The notes beneath the pieces were generated by a model. That model searched no databases, was not told the origin of the DNA, and worked only from the letters and a program-made list of their open reading frames with translations. A stretch of 64,000 bases of DNA from Mycobacterium uberis (GTDB taxonomy: Bacteria > Actinomycetota > Actinomycetes > Mycobacteriales > Mycobacteriaceae): positions 62,001-126,000 of the forward strand of contig NZ_QAYL01000007.1 of assembly GCF_003408705.1 (NCBI RefSeq), in the 5' to 3' direction. This document shows, piece by piece, positions 30,310 to 40,639 of this stretch; position 1 is the first letter of the stretch, and the number at the start of each line of letters is the position of its first letter. The position numbers and the translations under genes are program-made.

Positions 30310-33177
30310 TTATAGTCGTCCCTCGCGACGCAGCAGATCCTGCGCGCTAACACCACCACCGGCGGCACGACGGCGCTGGCGCGAATTACCGCCTTGTCCT
30401 CGGGCGTTCAACTTCTCGGTGGCGGCTTCGGAGTCGTTGTCCTGTGGCCGTATGATCGGCAGAGCTGTCGTGGGTTCGGCCGGGTCGCCCGCGTTGTCGT
30501 TGGAACGGTTCGCCGAAACCGGCATAGCTCGCGTCTGACCGGTGGGTGGTGGTGGGGTTGGTAACGGAGATCGCGTAGCGGCGAATGGCGCGGCCTGCAC
30601 GCCTTGGCTGCTGGACACCACTGTCGTGGTCGGGGCGTTGCCAGGCACTAAAAGGCGGGTTGTTCTCGTTTCCACCGGCTGGCTCAGCCTCGTCGGTATT
30701 CGCGCAGTGCTCGCACCGGAGGGCAGTTCCTGAGGCCGTTTGGTCTCCGCCCGGCTTGCCACGACCGAACGCGCTCGTTGCGATGGCTCCAGCACTGCGG
30801 GGTGAGTAGGATCATGCGGTGTGCGTGGCGCCGTAGTAGCCAGGTTGGCCCCTGTGACAGGAGGTCGGACGGGACACCCGTTGACAGTGGGTCGCCTGAG
30901 CTCGTCGGACAGGTGAATTTCACCCAGCCCGATGCGATTCTGCAGGCGCCGAGCCCAGCGCGGCGCCCACCAGCAGTCGTCGCCGAGCAACTTCATTATT
31001 GACGGCACCAGGAACATACGCACTACGGTCGCGTCCAGCAGCAGCGCCGCCATCAGCCCGAAGGCCAGATATTTCATCATGACTAGGTCAGAGAACACGA
31101 ACGAACCGGCAACCACGGCAAGGACCAGTGCAGCCGCCGTAATGAGGCGGCCGGTAGTCGCGGTGCCGATCCGGACGGCCTCCTGGGTTGACATGCCTTC
31201 TGCGCGCGCTTCTACCATCCTGGATACCAGGAACACCTCGTAGTCGGTCGCCAAGCCATAGCCGACCGCAACGACGAGAGCGATGATCACCACCATTAAT
31301 GGTGTCGGTGTGAAGTTCAGCCATTTGGAGAAGTGCCCATCGACGAAGATCCACGTTAGGATGCCCATGGTGGACCCGAGGGTGAGTGCGCTCATCACCG
31401 CGGCCTTGATCGGTAGGACGAAAGACCCGAACGCTAGAAACATCAACAGCATGGTGGTGGTAATAAGCACAACGGCCATCAGTGGAGCTTGCGCAACTAA
31501 GCTGTGAATCGAATCCTGCTCGAGGGCCGGGGTACCACCGACCCATACCGTAAGGCCTTTGGGGGGTGTTATACTGCGCAGTTCGTTGATCTTCTTCGAC
31601 GCATCATTCGGGTTGATTAAGCCGTTCTGCAAGACCCGGACCGACGGATTCTTCGACGCACCCGGCGCCAAGGTACGCTCTTGCCACATGTTTGCGTAAT
31701 TGTCGTCCGGCTCGATGAACCCGCTGATCGCCATCGCTTTACTACGAATGTCAGCGACCTCCTGGTCGGTGACGGGTTGATGGTTGGTGGTCTGGATTAC
31801 CAGCGTCAACGGATTGGTGCGGTACCCCGGGAAGAGCTGGTCGAAATGCTCCTGTGACTGCCGCACCGCGTTATTGGGCGGCAGGTACTTCTCGCTCATA
31901 CCACCGAATGAGAGGTTGCCCAGAGGGATAACTAGCAGGATCATGCTGACAACGATTGGGATGGCGAAAACCAGGGGCTGCTTCATCACGAAATTGACGA
32001 GCCTGCCCCAAAATCCGGCCTCGACTTCTTCGCGGGTCTTGGTCTTTTGTAGACGGTCCGCGAGCCAGTTAAGATAGGTGCGCGAGACTCGCCAGTTGCG
32101 TAGGAAAGGCACCCGAAATAGGGTCCGCACACCGAGCGCGTCGACGTGCCTGCCCAAAACCGCCAAGCATGCGGGCAGCAGCGTGATTGACAATAGGGCC
32201 GCAAGTGTCACCGCTGCGATGAGAGCATCGGTCAGCGACTTGACAAAACCCTGCGGCAACAGCAGCAGGCTGGCTCCCGATGCGGCAATGAGCACCGCCG
32301 AGAATGTCACCGTGCGGCCGGCCGTCATCACCGTGCGCCGTACCGCGGTCTCGGTGTCGTAGCCTTCCGCTATTTCCTCGCGGAACCGGCTCACCACGAA
32401 CAGGCCGTAGTCTACTGCGATGCCTAAGCCGATCAGCGAAACCACCGGCTGGGCAAAAAACTGTACCGGTCCGAAGAGCGCTATGAAACGCAGAATGCCC
32501 AGCGCTCCCGCGATGCTCAGGCCACCTACTATCACCGGCAAGCAGGCTGCAATCACACCGCCAAACACCAGGAACAATACCACCGCCACCAGCGGCAGCG
32601 CCAAGACTTCCATCCGTCGTTGGTCGGTGGCAATCGTGCCGGTCAAGGCGTTAGCGATGGGGTTGAGGCCGGCGAGTTGGACGGTGCCGCCGTCAAGTTT
32701 TTGCAGTTCGGGTGCGATGGCCTTGTAGTTGTTGAGGATGGTATCGTCGTCGTCGCCTTTAAGCGGGATGGACACAAACGTGTACTTCTTGTCCGGGGTA
32801 GCCATGCCCTGCACGACCATGTTGGTCGTGTCGGGTGCTCGCAGGTAGCCGGCCCATCCCATCACCTTGTTGGAGTGGTCTCGCTGAAACTGGTTGAGTC
32901 CATCAGTGATACTTTTCGCCCACGCCGGATCATTGACGGTTTTGCCGTCAGGCGCATGGAAGATCGCCACGATGTGGCCGCTGCGGTCCCGGCCATAGAC
33001 CTGGTCGCCAAGGATTGAAGCTTTCACCGACTGACTGTTGTCGTCGTAAAAACCGCTCTGTGTGACGTGCTTACTTAGACTCAGCCCGAAAACTCCGCCG
33101 CACAGGCACAGAGCTACCGTTACCCCGATTACAATGAACCGGTAGTGGTACACAGTTCGACCCCACCAGGCGAACAC
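30310..33177 (-). CDS. mmpL3: Trehalose monomycolate flippase MmpL3
   Basis: MmpL3 moves trehalose monomycolate across the inner membrane for the mycolic-acid outer membrane and is essential in mycobacteria. The 955-residue protein has 12 membrane spans in two blocks. The proton-relay pairs are present as GLGIAVDYGLFVVSRFREEI in block 1 and YGLATDYEVFLVSRMVEA in block 2. A long Pro/Thr/Arg-rich cytoplasmic tail ends LRREGRL. ATG 33177 gives MFAWWGRTVYHYRF, the family start. It follows trmB and the NYN gene on the same strand, as in Mtb, suggesting one operon. Full length is consistent with essentiality even in this reduced genome. Confidence 0.97.
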   Translation of the reverse strand: MFAWWGRTVYHYRFIVIGVTVALCLCGGVFGLSLSKHVTQSGFYDDNSQSVKASILGDQVYGRDRSGHIVAIFHAPDGKTVNDPAWAKSITDGLNQFQRDHSNKVMGWAGYLRAPDTTNMVVQGMATPDKKYTFVSIPLKGDDDDTILNNYKAIAPELQKLDGGTVQLAGLNPIANALTGTIATDQRRMEVLALPLVAVVLFLVFGGVIAACLPVIVGGLSIAGALGILRFIALFGPVQFFAQPVVSLIGLGIAVDYGLFVVSRFREEIAEGYDTETAVRRTVMTAGRTVTFSAVLIAASGASLLLLPQGFVKSLTDALIAAVTLAALLSITLLPACLAVLGRHVDALGVRTLFRVPFLRNWRVSRTYLNWLADRLQKTKTREEVEAGFWGRLVNFVMKQPLVFAIPIVVSMILLVIPLGNLSFGGMSEKYLPPNNAVRQSQEHFDQLFPGYRTNPLTLVIQTTNHQPVTDQEVADIRSKAMAISGFIEPDDNYANMWQERTLAPGASKNPSVRVLQNGLINPNDASKKINELRSITPPKGLTVWVGGTPALEQDSIHSLVAQAPLMAVVLITTTMLLMFLAFGSFVLPIKAAVMSALTLGSTMGILTWIFVDGHFSKWLNFTPTPLMVVIIALVVAVGYGLATDYEVFLVSRMVEARAEGMSTQEAVRIGTATTGRLITAAALVLAVVAGSFVFSDLVMMKYLAFGLMAALLLDATVVRMFLVPSIMKLLGDDCWWAPRWARRLQNRIGLGEIHLSDELRRPTVNGCPVRPPVTGANLATTAPRTPHDPTHPAVLEPSQRARSVVASRAETKRPQELPSGASTARIPTRLSQPVETRTTRLLVPGNAPTTTVVSSSQGVQAAPFAATRSPLPTPPPPTGQTRAMPVSANRSNDNAGDPAEPTTALPIIRPQDNDSEAATEKLNARGQGGNSRQRRRAAGGGVSAQDLLRREGRL

Positions 33178-33226
33178 GTAAGCTCCTTACTGGATCGTAG
33201 CGATCCGCGCAGTGCCTTTTCGGTTT

Positions 33227-33964
33227 TCAACGCGCCAGTGTCACACACACGAGTTCAATAGCGCAGACGGCTGCCGGAAATGGCTGCAGCCACGCCCCTT
33301 GTTCAGGTAGCGAATCTAAGCCGATTCGCGGCAGTGGCTCCCGGAAAACATCAGCGATGTCCTCCAGGTCGACGATCTCTAAGGTATCCGACGTTAGCGT
33401 CCAACTAGTGTGCTCACGAAATTCGATCATTTGAATGTCGATTCCAGCACGCGTGATTTCTTCCAGTGGTTGACGAAACGTTTGGCTATTCGCGGAGGCC
33501 ACCACCAGCGCTGCGCGCCCCTCGTTGTACCGTTGCTCGATGTGGGTCAGCATGTCGCGGTCGACGTCGATTTTCAGCTTGACGAAGACCGGGAACCCCA
33601 TGTTACGTAGTCCGGCCACCCACGGTTGAACCACGTCGGCGCTGCCTGGCGCGGTGTTGGTGAACACAGTGGCCTCGAGTTCAATCGTGTTATCTGGATA
33701 GCAGGCTGCAACCTCTGCTGTACGGGTTAGCAGCCAACGACCCGGCGCGTCGAAGCGTGGATGTACCAGGGCGGTTAGGCGGTGACCCAGGATAGAGCTC
33801 AAGCTCATGTCGAGGTTAGGCGCGTCCCACACCAAGATCGCACGCTTGACCTGGGGAGCGAAACTCTCCAGGGTCCCGACGTAGTTACCGCCCAGTGCCG
33901 ACGGTGTGAGCGACTCTGGTGTTTCCGGGTCCGTTATGGAGGTTGTGTCTTCGGTCACCCGCAT
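33227..33964 (-). CDS. NYN-domain protein (Rv0207c-like)
   Basis: The 245-residue protein has ILVWDAPNLDMSLSSILG near residue 50 and RAALVVASANSQTFRQPLEE near 160. These are the acidic motifs of a NYN/PIN-like (LabA-type) fold, associated with RNA cleavage. An Asp in KIDVDRDMLTHIEQRY completes the likely metal site. There is no export signal. I chose ATG 33964 (MRVTEDTTSITDPETPE) because similarity starts there; the frame is open to 34003. It lies between trmB and mmpL3 on the same strand. Whether it has nuclease activity is unproven. Confidence 0.8.
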   Translation of the reverse strand: MRVTEDTTSITDPETPESLTPSALGGNYVGTLESFAPQVKRAILVWDAPNLDMSLSSILGHRLTALVHPRFDAPGRWLLTRTAEVAACYPDNTIELEATVFTNTAPGSADVVQPWVAGLRNMGFPVFVKLKIDVDRDMLTHIEQRYNEGRAALVVASANSQTFRQPLEEITRAGIDIQMIEFREHTSWTLTSDTLEIVDLEDIADVFREPLPRIGLDSLPEQGAWLQPFPAAVCAIELVCVTLAR

Positions 33965-34024
33965 AGTCCTCGGTTTATCAAGATCAATTCCGGCTTTCGG
34001 CAAATCAACTTCACTTTCAGCAAA

Positions 34025-34864
34025 TTAACTTCGTTTTTTCCAAATCATCTCGGTGGCGGCATTGCCGGCGTGCTGCGCTTTCTTTTCGTACTTGGTGGTT
34101 GGGCGAACAGCTGAGATTGGCAGCCGGATGCTGCTATCCACACGACTCAACAGTGGTTCGCTATCGCCGAACTTGGCGATTTGCTCTGTGTAGCCAGGGT
34201 GGTCCGTCGCGGCGTGTAAAATCCCACCAGGGAGTAGTCGGTCAGCGATCAGTTCAACCGTAGCTGGCTGCAGGAACCTCCGTTTGTGGTGGCGTATCTT
34301 CGGCCATGGATCGGGAAAAAAGACACGAACACCGGTCAGCGATCTCGGCGCGATCAAATATTGCAGCACGTCGACCGCGTTCCCGTGAATCATCCGAATG
34401 TTGCGCACCTGATCTCGATCGATCGCGCACAGCAGCTGCGCCAGCCCGCGTCGGTAGACCTCTACCGCGATCACGTCGATATCGGGTTCGTGTTGTGCCA
34501 TGGCCAGCGTTGAGGTGCCGCTGCCGCAGCCGACCTCGAGCACTACTGGGGCAGAACGCCCGAACCACGCGTCGGTGTCCAGCGGTTCGTAGCTCGGGGT
34601 TTGGGACACCACTGAAATGCCTATCTTTGGCCACAGTCGCTCCCAGGTCTGGCGCTGAGCGTTTGACAAGGCGGAGCGTCGCGTACGAAAAGCAGTGGGC
34701 GGGAGATGGCGTGCCACACTACTTTGTTTGGAGCCAGGCTCAAGCCGGTTGCGGTCAAGCGACTCTGATGACGAGTGCAAGTCCGCTTCGCGGACTAGGC
34801 TGGCTGAGGGCCCCGCCGTGACCGGCGTGTCGGGACATACCCTCACTCCAGGTTGCGTATGCAT
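34025..34864 (-). CDS. trmB: tRNA (guanine-N7-)-methyltransferase
   Basis: TrmB methylates G46 in the variable loop of many tRNAs using S-adenosylmethionine. The 279-residue protein has the Rossmann motif I VVLEVGCGSGTSTLAMAQ at about residues 110-127, motif II VIAVEVYRRGLAQLL, and the family signature VRVFFPDPWPKIRHHKRRFL. A C-terminal HAATDHPGYTEQI stretch is also present. The N-terminal 60 residues are poorly conserved, so a later start is possible. It is the first gene of the trmB, Rv0207c-like, mmpL3 series. The ending WKKRS has no visible damage. Confidence 0.94.
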   Translation of the reverse strand: MHTQPGVRVCPDTPVTAGPSASLVREADLHSSSESLDRNRLEPGSKQSSVARHLPPTAFRTRRSALSNAQRQTWERLWPKIGISVVSQTPSYEPLDTDAWFGRSAPVVLEVGCGSGTSTLAMAQHEPDIDVIAVEVYRRGLAQLLCAIDRDQVRNIRMIHGNAVDVLQYLIAPRSLTGVRVFFPDPWPKIRHHKRRFLQPATVELIADRLLPGGILHAATDHPGYTEQIAKFGDSEPLLSRVDSSIRLPISAVRPTTKYEKKAQHAGNAATEMIWKKRS

Positions 34865-35119
34865 TTACCCATGTTGGCCTATGAACCCCTGACGTAGCTG
34901 CCCCTGGCCCAGATTGATATCCAACAGTTGTTTTCAACTTATAGCGGTGGATCGCATCGCGGCAGCGGAAATGCTGCCATTCGATAGGGTTTTGATCGGC
35001 CCCGGCAAACGAACCGAGCTGAGCGACGAGACAGGCTTTGGGCTCGAATAGGCAAAACCGACAAGGGATGTGGTGATCGGGCTAATTGGTTCGGGCAAGT
35101 GGAACGTGACAGAACGAGG

Positions 35120-35700
35120 GATGCCAGATTTTTGTCGACGAGTTGGCTCAGTTTGCGATCAAGACCGCTGAGGGGCAGGTGACGGCGATCGCCGAGCTGA
35201 ATGTTTACGCTATCGCCGAAGTGATCAAACCCAAGGACGCAGAAGCCATAGCCACAGCGCGACCTCTGGCCGCGTGTGGTGCTGAGCAAAACCGATTCGG
35301 CAGAGTTCGTGGACGATGGATCCATCGCGGTGACAGTGGCCACGGAACCGCTGCACACATTTTCTTTTCTGAGCTGGTCGGGAGTATCTATACAGCCTAT
35401 GATTAGTCAGTCAAGTTTACACGCCGTAGCCGCGCTCGGCAATTTGCTCGATGACGCGGTGTGGGCCGTGCTGCAAGTGCTGGCCGCCGATCCGGGTGGT
35501 TAGGCTTGTCGCGTTGGCTCCGTTTGATGGTTTTCTCGGCCAGCGAATAGCCCAGTGCCGACTGGGGAGCGGCTGCGCGCGCTTGCGAGGGTTCGCTGCG
35601 GAAAGGCGGGATCGCTGATCAAGTGTGGGCGTTGCTGTGCCAGTTTAACGGTGCCAATGCCGTCGTCGGCAAGATCGCTGCCGGTGCCACCGAAGTGCAT
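35120..35700 (+). pseudogene. Rv0209-like hypothetical protein, broken
   Basis: Plus-strand frames read VDELAQFAIKTAEGQVTAIA and continue ELNVYAIAEVIKPKDAEAI (35130-35260). In the next frame comes LSKTDSAEFVDDGSIAVTVA (35280-35340), and then GIADQVWALLCQFNGANAVV with IAAGATEVH (35600-35700). This looks like one decayed soluble protein, and its place after trmB on the opposite strand fits Rv0209. The function of that protein is unknown to me. Several stops and frame changes occur. Confidence 0.5.
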
Positions 35701-35704
35701 TAAA

Positions 35705-37221
35705 GGCGGGTGTTGGAGGCTGTCGCTGTCTGCGATGACACGGTCAGCGAGCGGATCTGCGAGTTATGTTTCGTGACAACACAGTGGTCACTCCGATGGC
35801 TGTCTCCTTGACCTGACCCAGGTGTCTGTACTGGGAGCGGTCATGCCCCGATTGCGTTCGCTTGCTATCAAGGAGCAACTTGGTACGGAAGCAATGACAT
35901 ACGGATTTCTACCATAGGCAAAAGTTCGTCGAGTTAACCGACCTGAGGCCTGGCGATGCGCCGTTGGCAATGATGTTTAGTCGTTTCTGCAGCTTCTGAA
36001 CTGACAGAGTCGGATTGTGCGTTGCTGGACGCCGCTGTCGACAACATCGACGTGACGGTTGGCGTGGTGTCCAAAATAGACGTGCACCGGACCCGGCATG
36101 AAGTGGTTACTGCCCACCACAACGCCCTACCCACGCACGAGCCCCGCTGCTGTCAGGTGTCCTGGGTGGGCGCGGCTGCCTTGCCCGACGTCGGTGAACC
36201 GCAGGTTGACGATTCGGTCGACAGTAGCTCGTTGAGTCGGATATTGGCTCGGCGAAATAGGCTGCGGTCGTGGGCTCTCGGCTTCAAATGCTGGTGGGGA
36301 AAGCGGGATCGCGACGCTGAGGACGCCGGCGAGCGGGTACGGGTTGACGCGTTGCGCGCATAGCGCAGTACGGCCCTGCGGGAGCTACACCAGTCCACAT
36401 CTAAGCGTACCATTATGCTGTACAGTCTGATCCAGCAAGTTCGGGTCCAGTTGTCGTACTTTGCCCTCAACCCTAATGTTCACCAATGTGCAGCGAGTTA
36501 CAATAGGAGGCCTCGAGTCTATCTTGGCGGGACATGCCAGGTTTCGAAGTGCATGCACACGGCCGCATGGCGCAGGTGTTCGCCGAGGCGAGTGACGATA
36601 CTGCACGACAGCTCGTCGAGGTCGCGGAGGTGATGGATGTGTCGGTCATCCCATCTGCCTTCGAGGTACTATCGGAGGCTGGCGTCCCGTTCCCGTTGCC
36701 GCAATCGCGTCGGCCGGAAGTCTGGCTGATGATGTTGTTGGGTGCCGGATTCGGACTGGGGTGTGGCACTGACGCTGGGTCGACTGACGGCCGACCTTGT
36801 TCCCGGGCTATAAGACCACAAGGGCCGTTTTGTGTGCGGTGATCGGGCTGGTGTTGACTGTTGTGATGGTCAACATCCGCGGCTTGTTACGTGACTGTGC
36901 GGTCGCTAGACCGGTGGGTGTGCGGCGTGACAGCGTCGCTGTGATCCACGGTGGACTTAGCTGGTTGCGCCCCGGATACTGGCTGCCGAATTGGCGTTGA
37001 GCACTGTGTGGGCAGGGCACAATGAGGCCGAAGGTGCTTAGCTAGACAATCAGGTCAGTGTCGTTGACAGCGAATTGTGCGAATACACCATTGCCTTAGT
37101 GCAGACCTCAGCGGTGCGTGATCGGGAGACGCTGATGATACAAGCCGCGCTAGATGTTGTGCATGCAGAACTGATTGGTGATCCGAGGATACCTACACCA
37201 GAGGGTGACTACGATCCCTAA
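35705..37221 (+). pseudogene. Rv0210-like hypothetical protein, broken
   Basis: A run of plus-strand fragments continues behind the Rv0209 remnant. They include PGFEVHAHGRMAQVFAEASD and VEVAEVMDVSVIPSAFEVLS (36535-36670), a hydrophobic pair around 36735-36880, and an open 57-codon stretch ending at 37221 that reads ELCEYTIALVQTSAVRDRET and later PTPEGDYDP. I assign it to Rv0210 by order and size only and do not recognise a domain. Frameshifts separate all pieces, and the region 35780-36400 is hardly readable. Confidence 0.45.
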
Positions 37222-37476
37222 GGCCTGGCGGGTCCGAAGGCTCGGTCGCGCCATGCGAATCGGTTTCGAGGATTGTAAATGGTGGCAATTCCTGACGCTT
37301 TTAAGGCTTCTGGATCGCTGTTGTGAGGAGGCTTGTACCTGCCCGAGCCTTTCGCGGCAGGTTCGTCACGATAATCTGATAGGTAAAGCGTTTGTGTGGG
37401 CAAATGCATGTGAGTGCGCTAGTAATCACGAGAAGCCGACTAAGTACGCAAAAGAATTCAGGAGACGGAGACTTCA
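37222..37476 (+). promoter_or_regulatory. Upstream region of pckA
   Basis: No gene is seen between the Rv0210 remnant and pckA. The segment should hold the pckA promoter. The bases directly before the start (37459-37469, GGAGACGGAGA) are a strong ribosome-binding site about seven bases from ATG 37477. I could not place -10/-35 hexamers with confidence. Confidence 0.5.
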
Positions 37477-39306
37477 ATGACCTCAGCAACCATTCCCGGT
37501 CTGGACACCGCACCAACAAACCATCAGGAGTTGTTGTCGTGGGTAGAGGAGGTCGCCGAACTGACTCAGCCTGACCGAGTGGTTTTCGCGGACGGCTCCG
37601 ACGAAGAACGGCAACGGCTCACCGAGCGGCTGGTCGCGGTGGGCACCTTCAAGAAGCTGAACGACGATAAGCACCCCAATTCCTACCTGGCGCTGTCCGA
37701 CCCCTCCGACGTGGCGCGGGTGGAGTCTCGGACATTTATTTGTTCCGAGCGGGAGATCGACGCCGGACCGACCAACAACTGGATAGATCCCGCCGAGATG
37801 CGGTCCACCTTGACCGAGCTGTACCGCGGCTGCATGCGTGGCCGCACCATGTGGGTGGTACCTTTCTGCATGGGCCCGCTGGGCGCCGAGGACCCAAAGT
37901 TGGGTGTGGAGATCACCGACTCCGAATATGTCGTCGCGTCGATGAAGGTGATGACCCGGATGGGTGCGGCCGCCCTAGAGAAGATCGGTGACGAGAGGTT
38001 TTTCGTTAGGGCCTTGCACTCGGTGGGTGCTCCGTTGCAGCCGGGTCAAAAGGATGTGCCTTGGCCGTGCAACAAGACCAAGTACATCACTCACTTCCCG
38101 GAGACCCGTGAGATCTGGAGTTACGGTTCTGGCTACGGTGGCAACGCACTGCTCGGTAAGAAATGCTACTCGCTGCGCATCGCTTCAGTAATGGCCCACG
38201 ACGAGGGCTGGCTCGCCGAGCACATGTTGATCCTAAAGTTCATCTCCCCGGAAAACAAGGCTTACTATTTTGCAGCGGCGTTTCCGTCGGCCTGTGGCAA
38301 GACCAATCTCGCCATGCTGCAACCGACGATCCCAGGCTGGCGCGTTGAAACGCTCGGCGACGATATTGCCTGGATGCGGTTCGGGCAGGACGGCCGAATG
38401 TACGCGGTCAACCCCGAGTTCGGATTCTTCGGAGTCGCGCCGGGCACTAACTGGAAGTCCAACCCGAACGCCATGCGGACCATCGCCGCGGGTAACACCG
38501 TTTTCACCAATGTCGCGCTCACCGACGACAACGACGTGTGGTGGGAGGGCCTGGAGGGAGACCCACAGCACTTGACCGATTGGAAGGGCAACGACTGGCA
38601 CGCCGGCACGATGGAGACCTCTGCAGCACACCCGAATTCGCGCTACTGTACGCCGATGTCGCAGTGTCCGATCCTGGCGCCGGAGTGGGACGATCCGCAA
38701 GGCGTGCCGATCTCAGGTATTCTTTTCGGCGCCCGCCGCAAGAACACGGTGCCGCTGGTGACGCAGGCCCGGGACTGGCAGCACGGCGTTTTCATGGGAG
38801 CCACCATGGGCAGTGAGCAAACCGCCGCCGCCGAAGGCAAGGTTGGCACGGTGCGGCGCGACCCGATGGCCATGTTGCCGTTTATGGGCTACCATGTCGG
38901 TGACTACTTCCAGCACTGGATCGACCTGGGCAAGAACTCCGACGAATCGAAGCTACCGAAGGTATTCTTCGTCAATTGGTTCCGTCGCGGTGAAGACGGC
39001 AGGTTCTTATGGCCAGGTTTCGGCGAAAATAGCCGGGTGCTGAAGTGGATCGTCGATCGCATTGAACACAAGGTAGGTGGGCAGGACACCCCGATCGGCA
39101 TCGTGCCGACCGCCGCGAACCTGGACTTGGACGGACTCGACATCACCAGTGACGATGTTGCCAAGGCTCTCGCGGTCGACGCAGATGAGTGGCGCAACGA
39201 ACTGCCGTTAATCGAAGAGTGGTTCGAGTTTGTCGGTGATAAGCTGCCCACCAGCGTCAAGGACGAGTTCGAAGCGCTCAAGCAGCGGCTGGCAAAGGTT
39301 GGATAG
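37477..39306 (+). CDS. pckA: Phosphoenolpyruvate carboxykinase (GTP)
   Basis: PckA converts oxaloacetate plus GTP to phosphoenolpyruvate, the entry step to gluconeogenesis for cells living on lipids. The 609-residue GTP-type enzyme has the kinase P-loop [20 protein letters not shown] with the reactive Cys (about residue 271). [20 protein letters not shown] follows, and the nucleotide-binding stretch [15 protein letters not shown] lies near residue 515. ATG 37477 is backed by a purine-rich ribosome site. It stands alone between pseudogenes on both sides, and being full length fits a lipid-fed lifestyle. Confidence 0.97.
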   Translation: MTSATIPGLDTAPTNHQELLSWVEEVAELTQPDRVVFADGSDEERQRLTERLVAVGTFKKLNDDKHPNSYLALSDPSDVARVESRTFICSEREIDAGPTNNWIDPAEMRSTLTELYRGCMRGRTMWVVPFCMGPLGAEDPKLGVEITDSEYVVASMKVMTRMGAAALEKIGDERFFVRALHSVGAPLQPGQKDVPWPCNKTKYITHFPETREIWSYGSGYGGNALLGKKCYSLRIASVMAHDEGWLAEHMLILKFISPENKAYYFAAAFPSACGKTNLAMLQPTIPGWRVETLGDDIAWMRFGQDGRMYAVNPEFGFFGVAPGTNWKSNPNAMRTIAAGNTVFTNVALTDDNDVWWEGLEGDPQHLTDWKGNDWHAGTMETSAAHPNSRYCTPMSQCPILAPEWDDPQGVPISGILFGARRKNTVPLVTQARDWQHGVFMGATMGSEQTAAAEGKVGTVRRDPMAMLPFMGYHVGDYFQHWIDLGKNSDESKLPKVFFVNWFRRGEDGRFLWPGFGENSRVLKWIVDRIEHKVGGQDTPIGIVPTAANLDLDGLDITSDDVAKALAVDADEWRNELPLIEEWFEFVGDKLPTSVKDEFEALKQRLAKVG

Positions 39307-40639
39307 TAGTCAATCACCTATCGCTGCAACGACTTTGGCAAGCTTAAAGTGTACTCGATCCGACGATGGCTGTCGAGTTGCGCGGCTTCGAGATAGCGTA
39401 CCGTTTCAGCGGCAGGCAACCGATTCATAAGTCCAAATTGTCGCGCAGCGTCACCAGCCTCGCGATTTGATCATCGAAATGTATGCGCCAGTCCTTGGAC
39501 AGCCGAGCTCAGTCAACGTCAGCAGGGGTACCCCATCTAGCAACTTCGCCAATGTAGCCGTGACTTCGTCTTTGAGCGATAATGTCATATCGTTCTGCAG
39601 TGGTGGCGACCTCACTGAATTCGGCACCTTTACTTATCCGGCGAATGCACATGTAGCGTGCATCCGGACACAAGCCTGGCCCTGATACTTGATGCGCTTG
39701 ATCGCGCGGCTTGGTCCGCTCTGTCGCGCCAAAGTGCACTGCCGGATACTAGGAAGCGGATGGGATATGGCGGCGTTTTGCAGATAAACTGAAACGTGGA
39801 ACGACTCGGTATTTAGACTGCCAGAAATGGTTCTGGGACTGCTGCCTCAATCCGGAGGTACCGTCCAGCGTTACACATACGGTAGACAGCTGGCGTACGG
39901 CATGCCGTGTGCTGTCGGGGCACAGGATCGACAATGATACCGCACTTGCGTGGAGACTTGTGGATGCAATTACACGGGGAACAGCGAACTAACCGTAGCG
40001 GCCGGTGGTCCACACATCAAGCCATTGATTTTCAATGCTGCGTGCACGAGACGCTGCCGCAGAATCCCGAAGATATATCTACGGAACGTTCGAGACGGTC
40101 ACCGGGAGGGATATATGTCACCGGGAGGGATATATATAGAGAGAGAATTGTACCAATCACGACAACGACGGAACCAACGATCGCGCCGATGATGTTTCAT
40201 CTCTTGGCATTATTGGAAATAACTTGCGACTTAGTATAGTGTCCGTTACTCCACAGTCCGGAGGCCTTAGTGGAGTACGTGATCGACACAATCCTGAAAA
40301 CAAGACAACGCAGAACTGTGCACAGAATAGCCTAGACGAGGTAGTTGTTTAGTTCCTGTTGGTTCTGTCAACTTCCCTGTTGTTACAGCCAACCGGGTTG
40401 CTGTACTTACTGAACTGGTTGTTGGTCCTGTTGCCACTCCAGTTGTTAATCAGGCCAATCTGAGGCAACCGAGTACGGCGATATCGGACTACTTATGGCG
40501 ACTATCTTTCCTCCGTTGTGACAGGTTAACTGTTGGCGTCGAGTTGCCGGTGCCAAAGTCAGGAAAATATATAGCAACGATCAGTTGTTAGCGTGTATTT
40601 TACGAATTCCTTTGCGAAAAAATTGAGGCAGCCGGTTCG
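39307..40639. other. 1.3 kb non-coding region with unreadable gene remains
   Basis: In Mtb, Rv0212c (NadR-like), Rv0213c (methyltransferase) and Rv0214 (fadD4) occupy this place. Here the best minus-strand piece is near 39440-39530 (LSKDWRIHFDDQIARLVTLRD, from an unidentified C-terminus). A plus-strand open run of about 50 codons at 40346-40500 is Val/Pro/Thr-rich (VPVGSVNFPVVTANRVAVLT). A 19-base tandem duplication is at 40098-40135. None gives a supportable gene. Confidence 0.5.
40098..40135. repeat. Perfect 19-bp tandem duplication
   Basis: The unit GTCACCGGGAGGGATATAT occurs twice without gap (40098-40116 and 40117-40135), followed by a short TATA/GAGA-rich tail. It lies in non-coding DNA. 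Such short tandem repeats are used as strain-typing (VNTR) loci in leprosy bacilli, so copy number may vary. Confidence 0.85.

Noticed and set aside
40320..40480. GTTG-rich stretch as a possible CRISPR or satellite array
   Set aside because: There is no regular spacing or constant repeat unit; it is only compositional bias.
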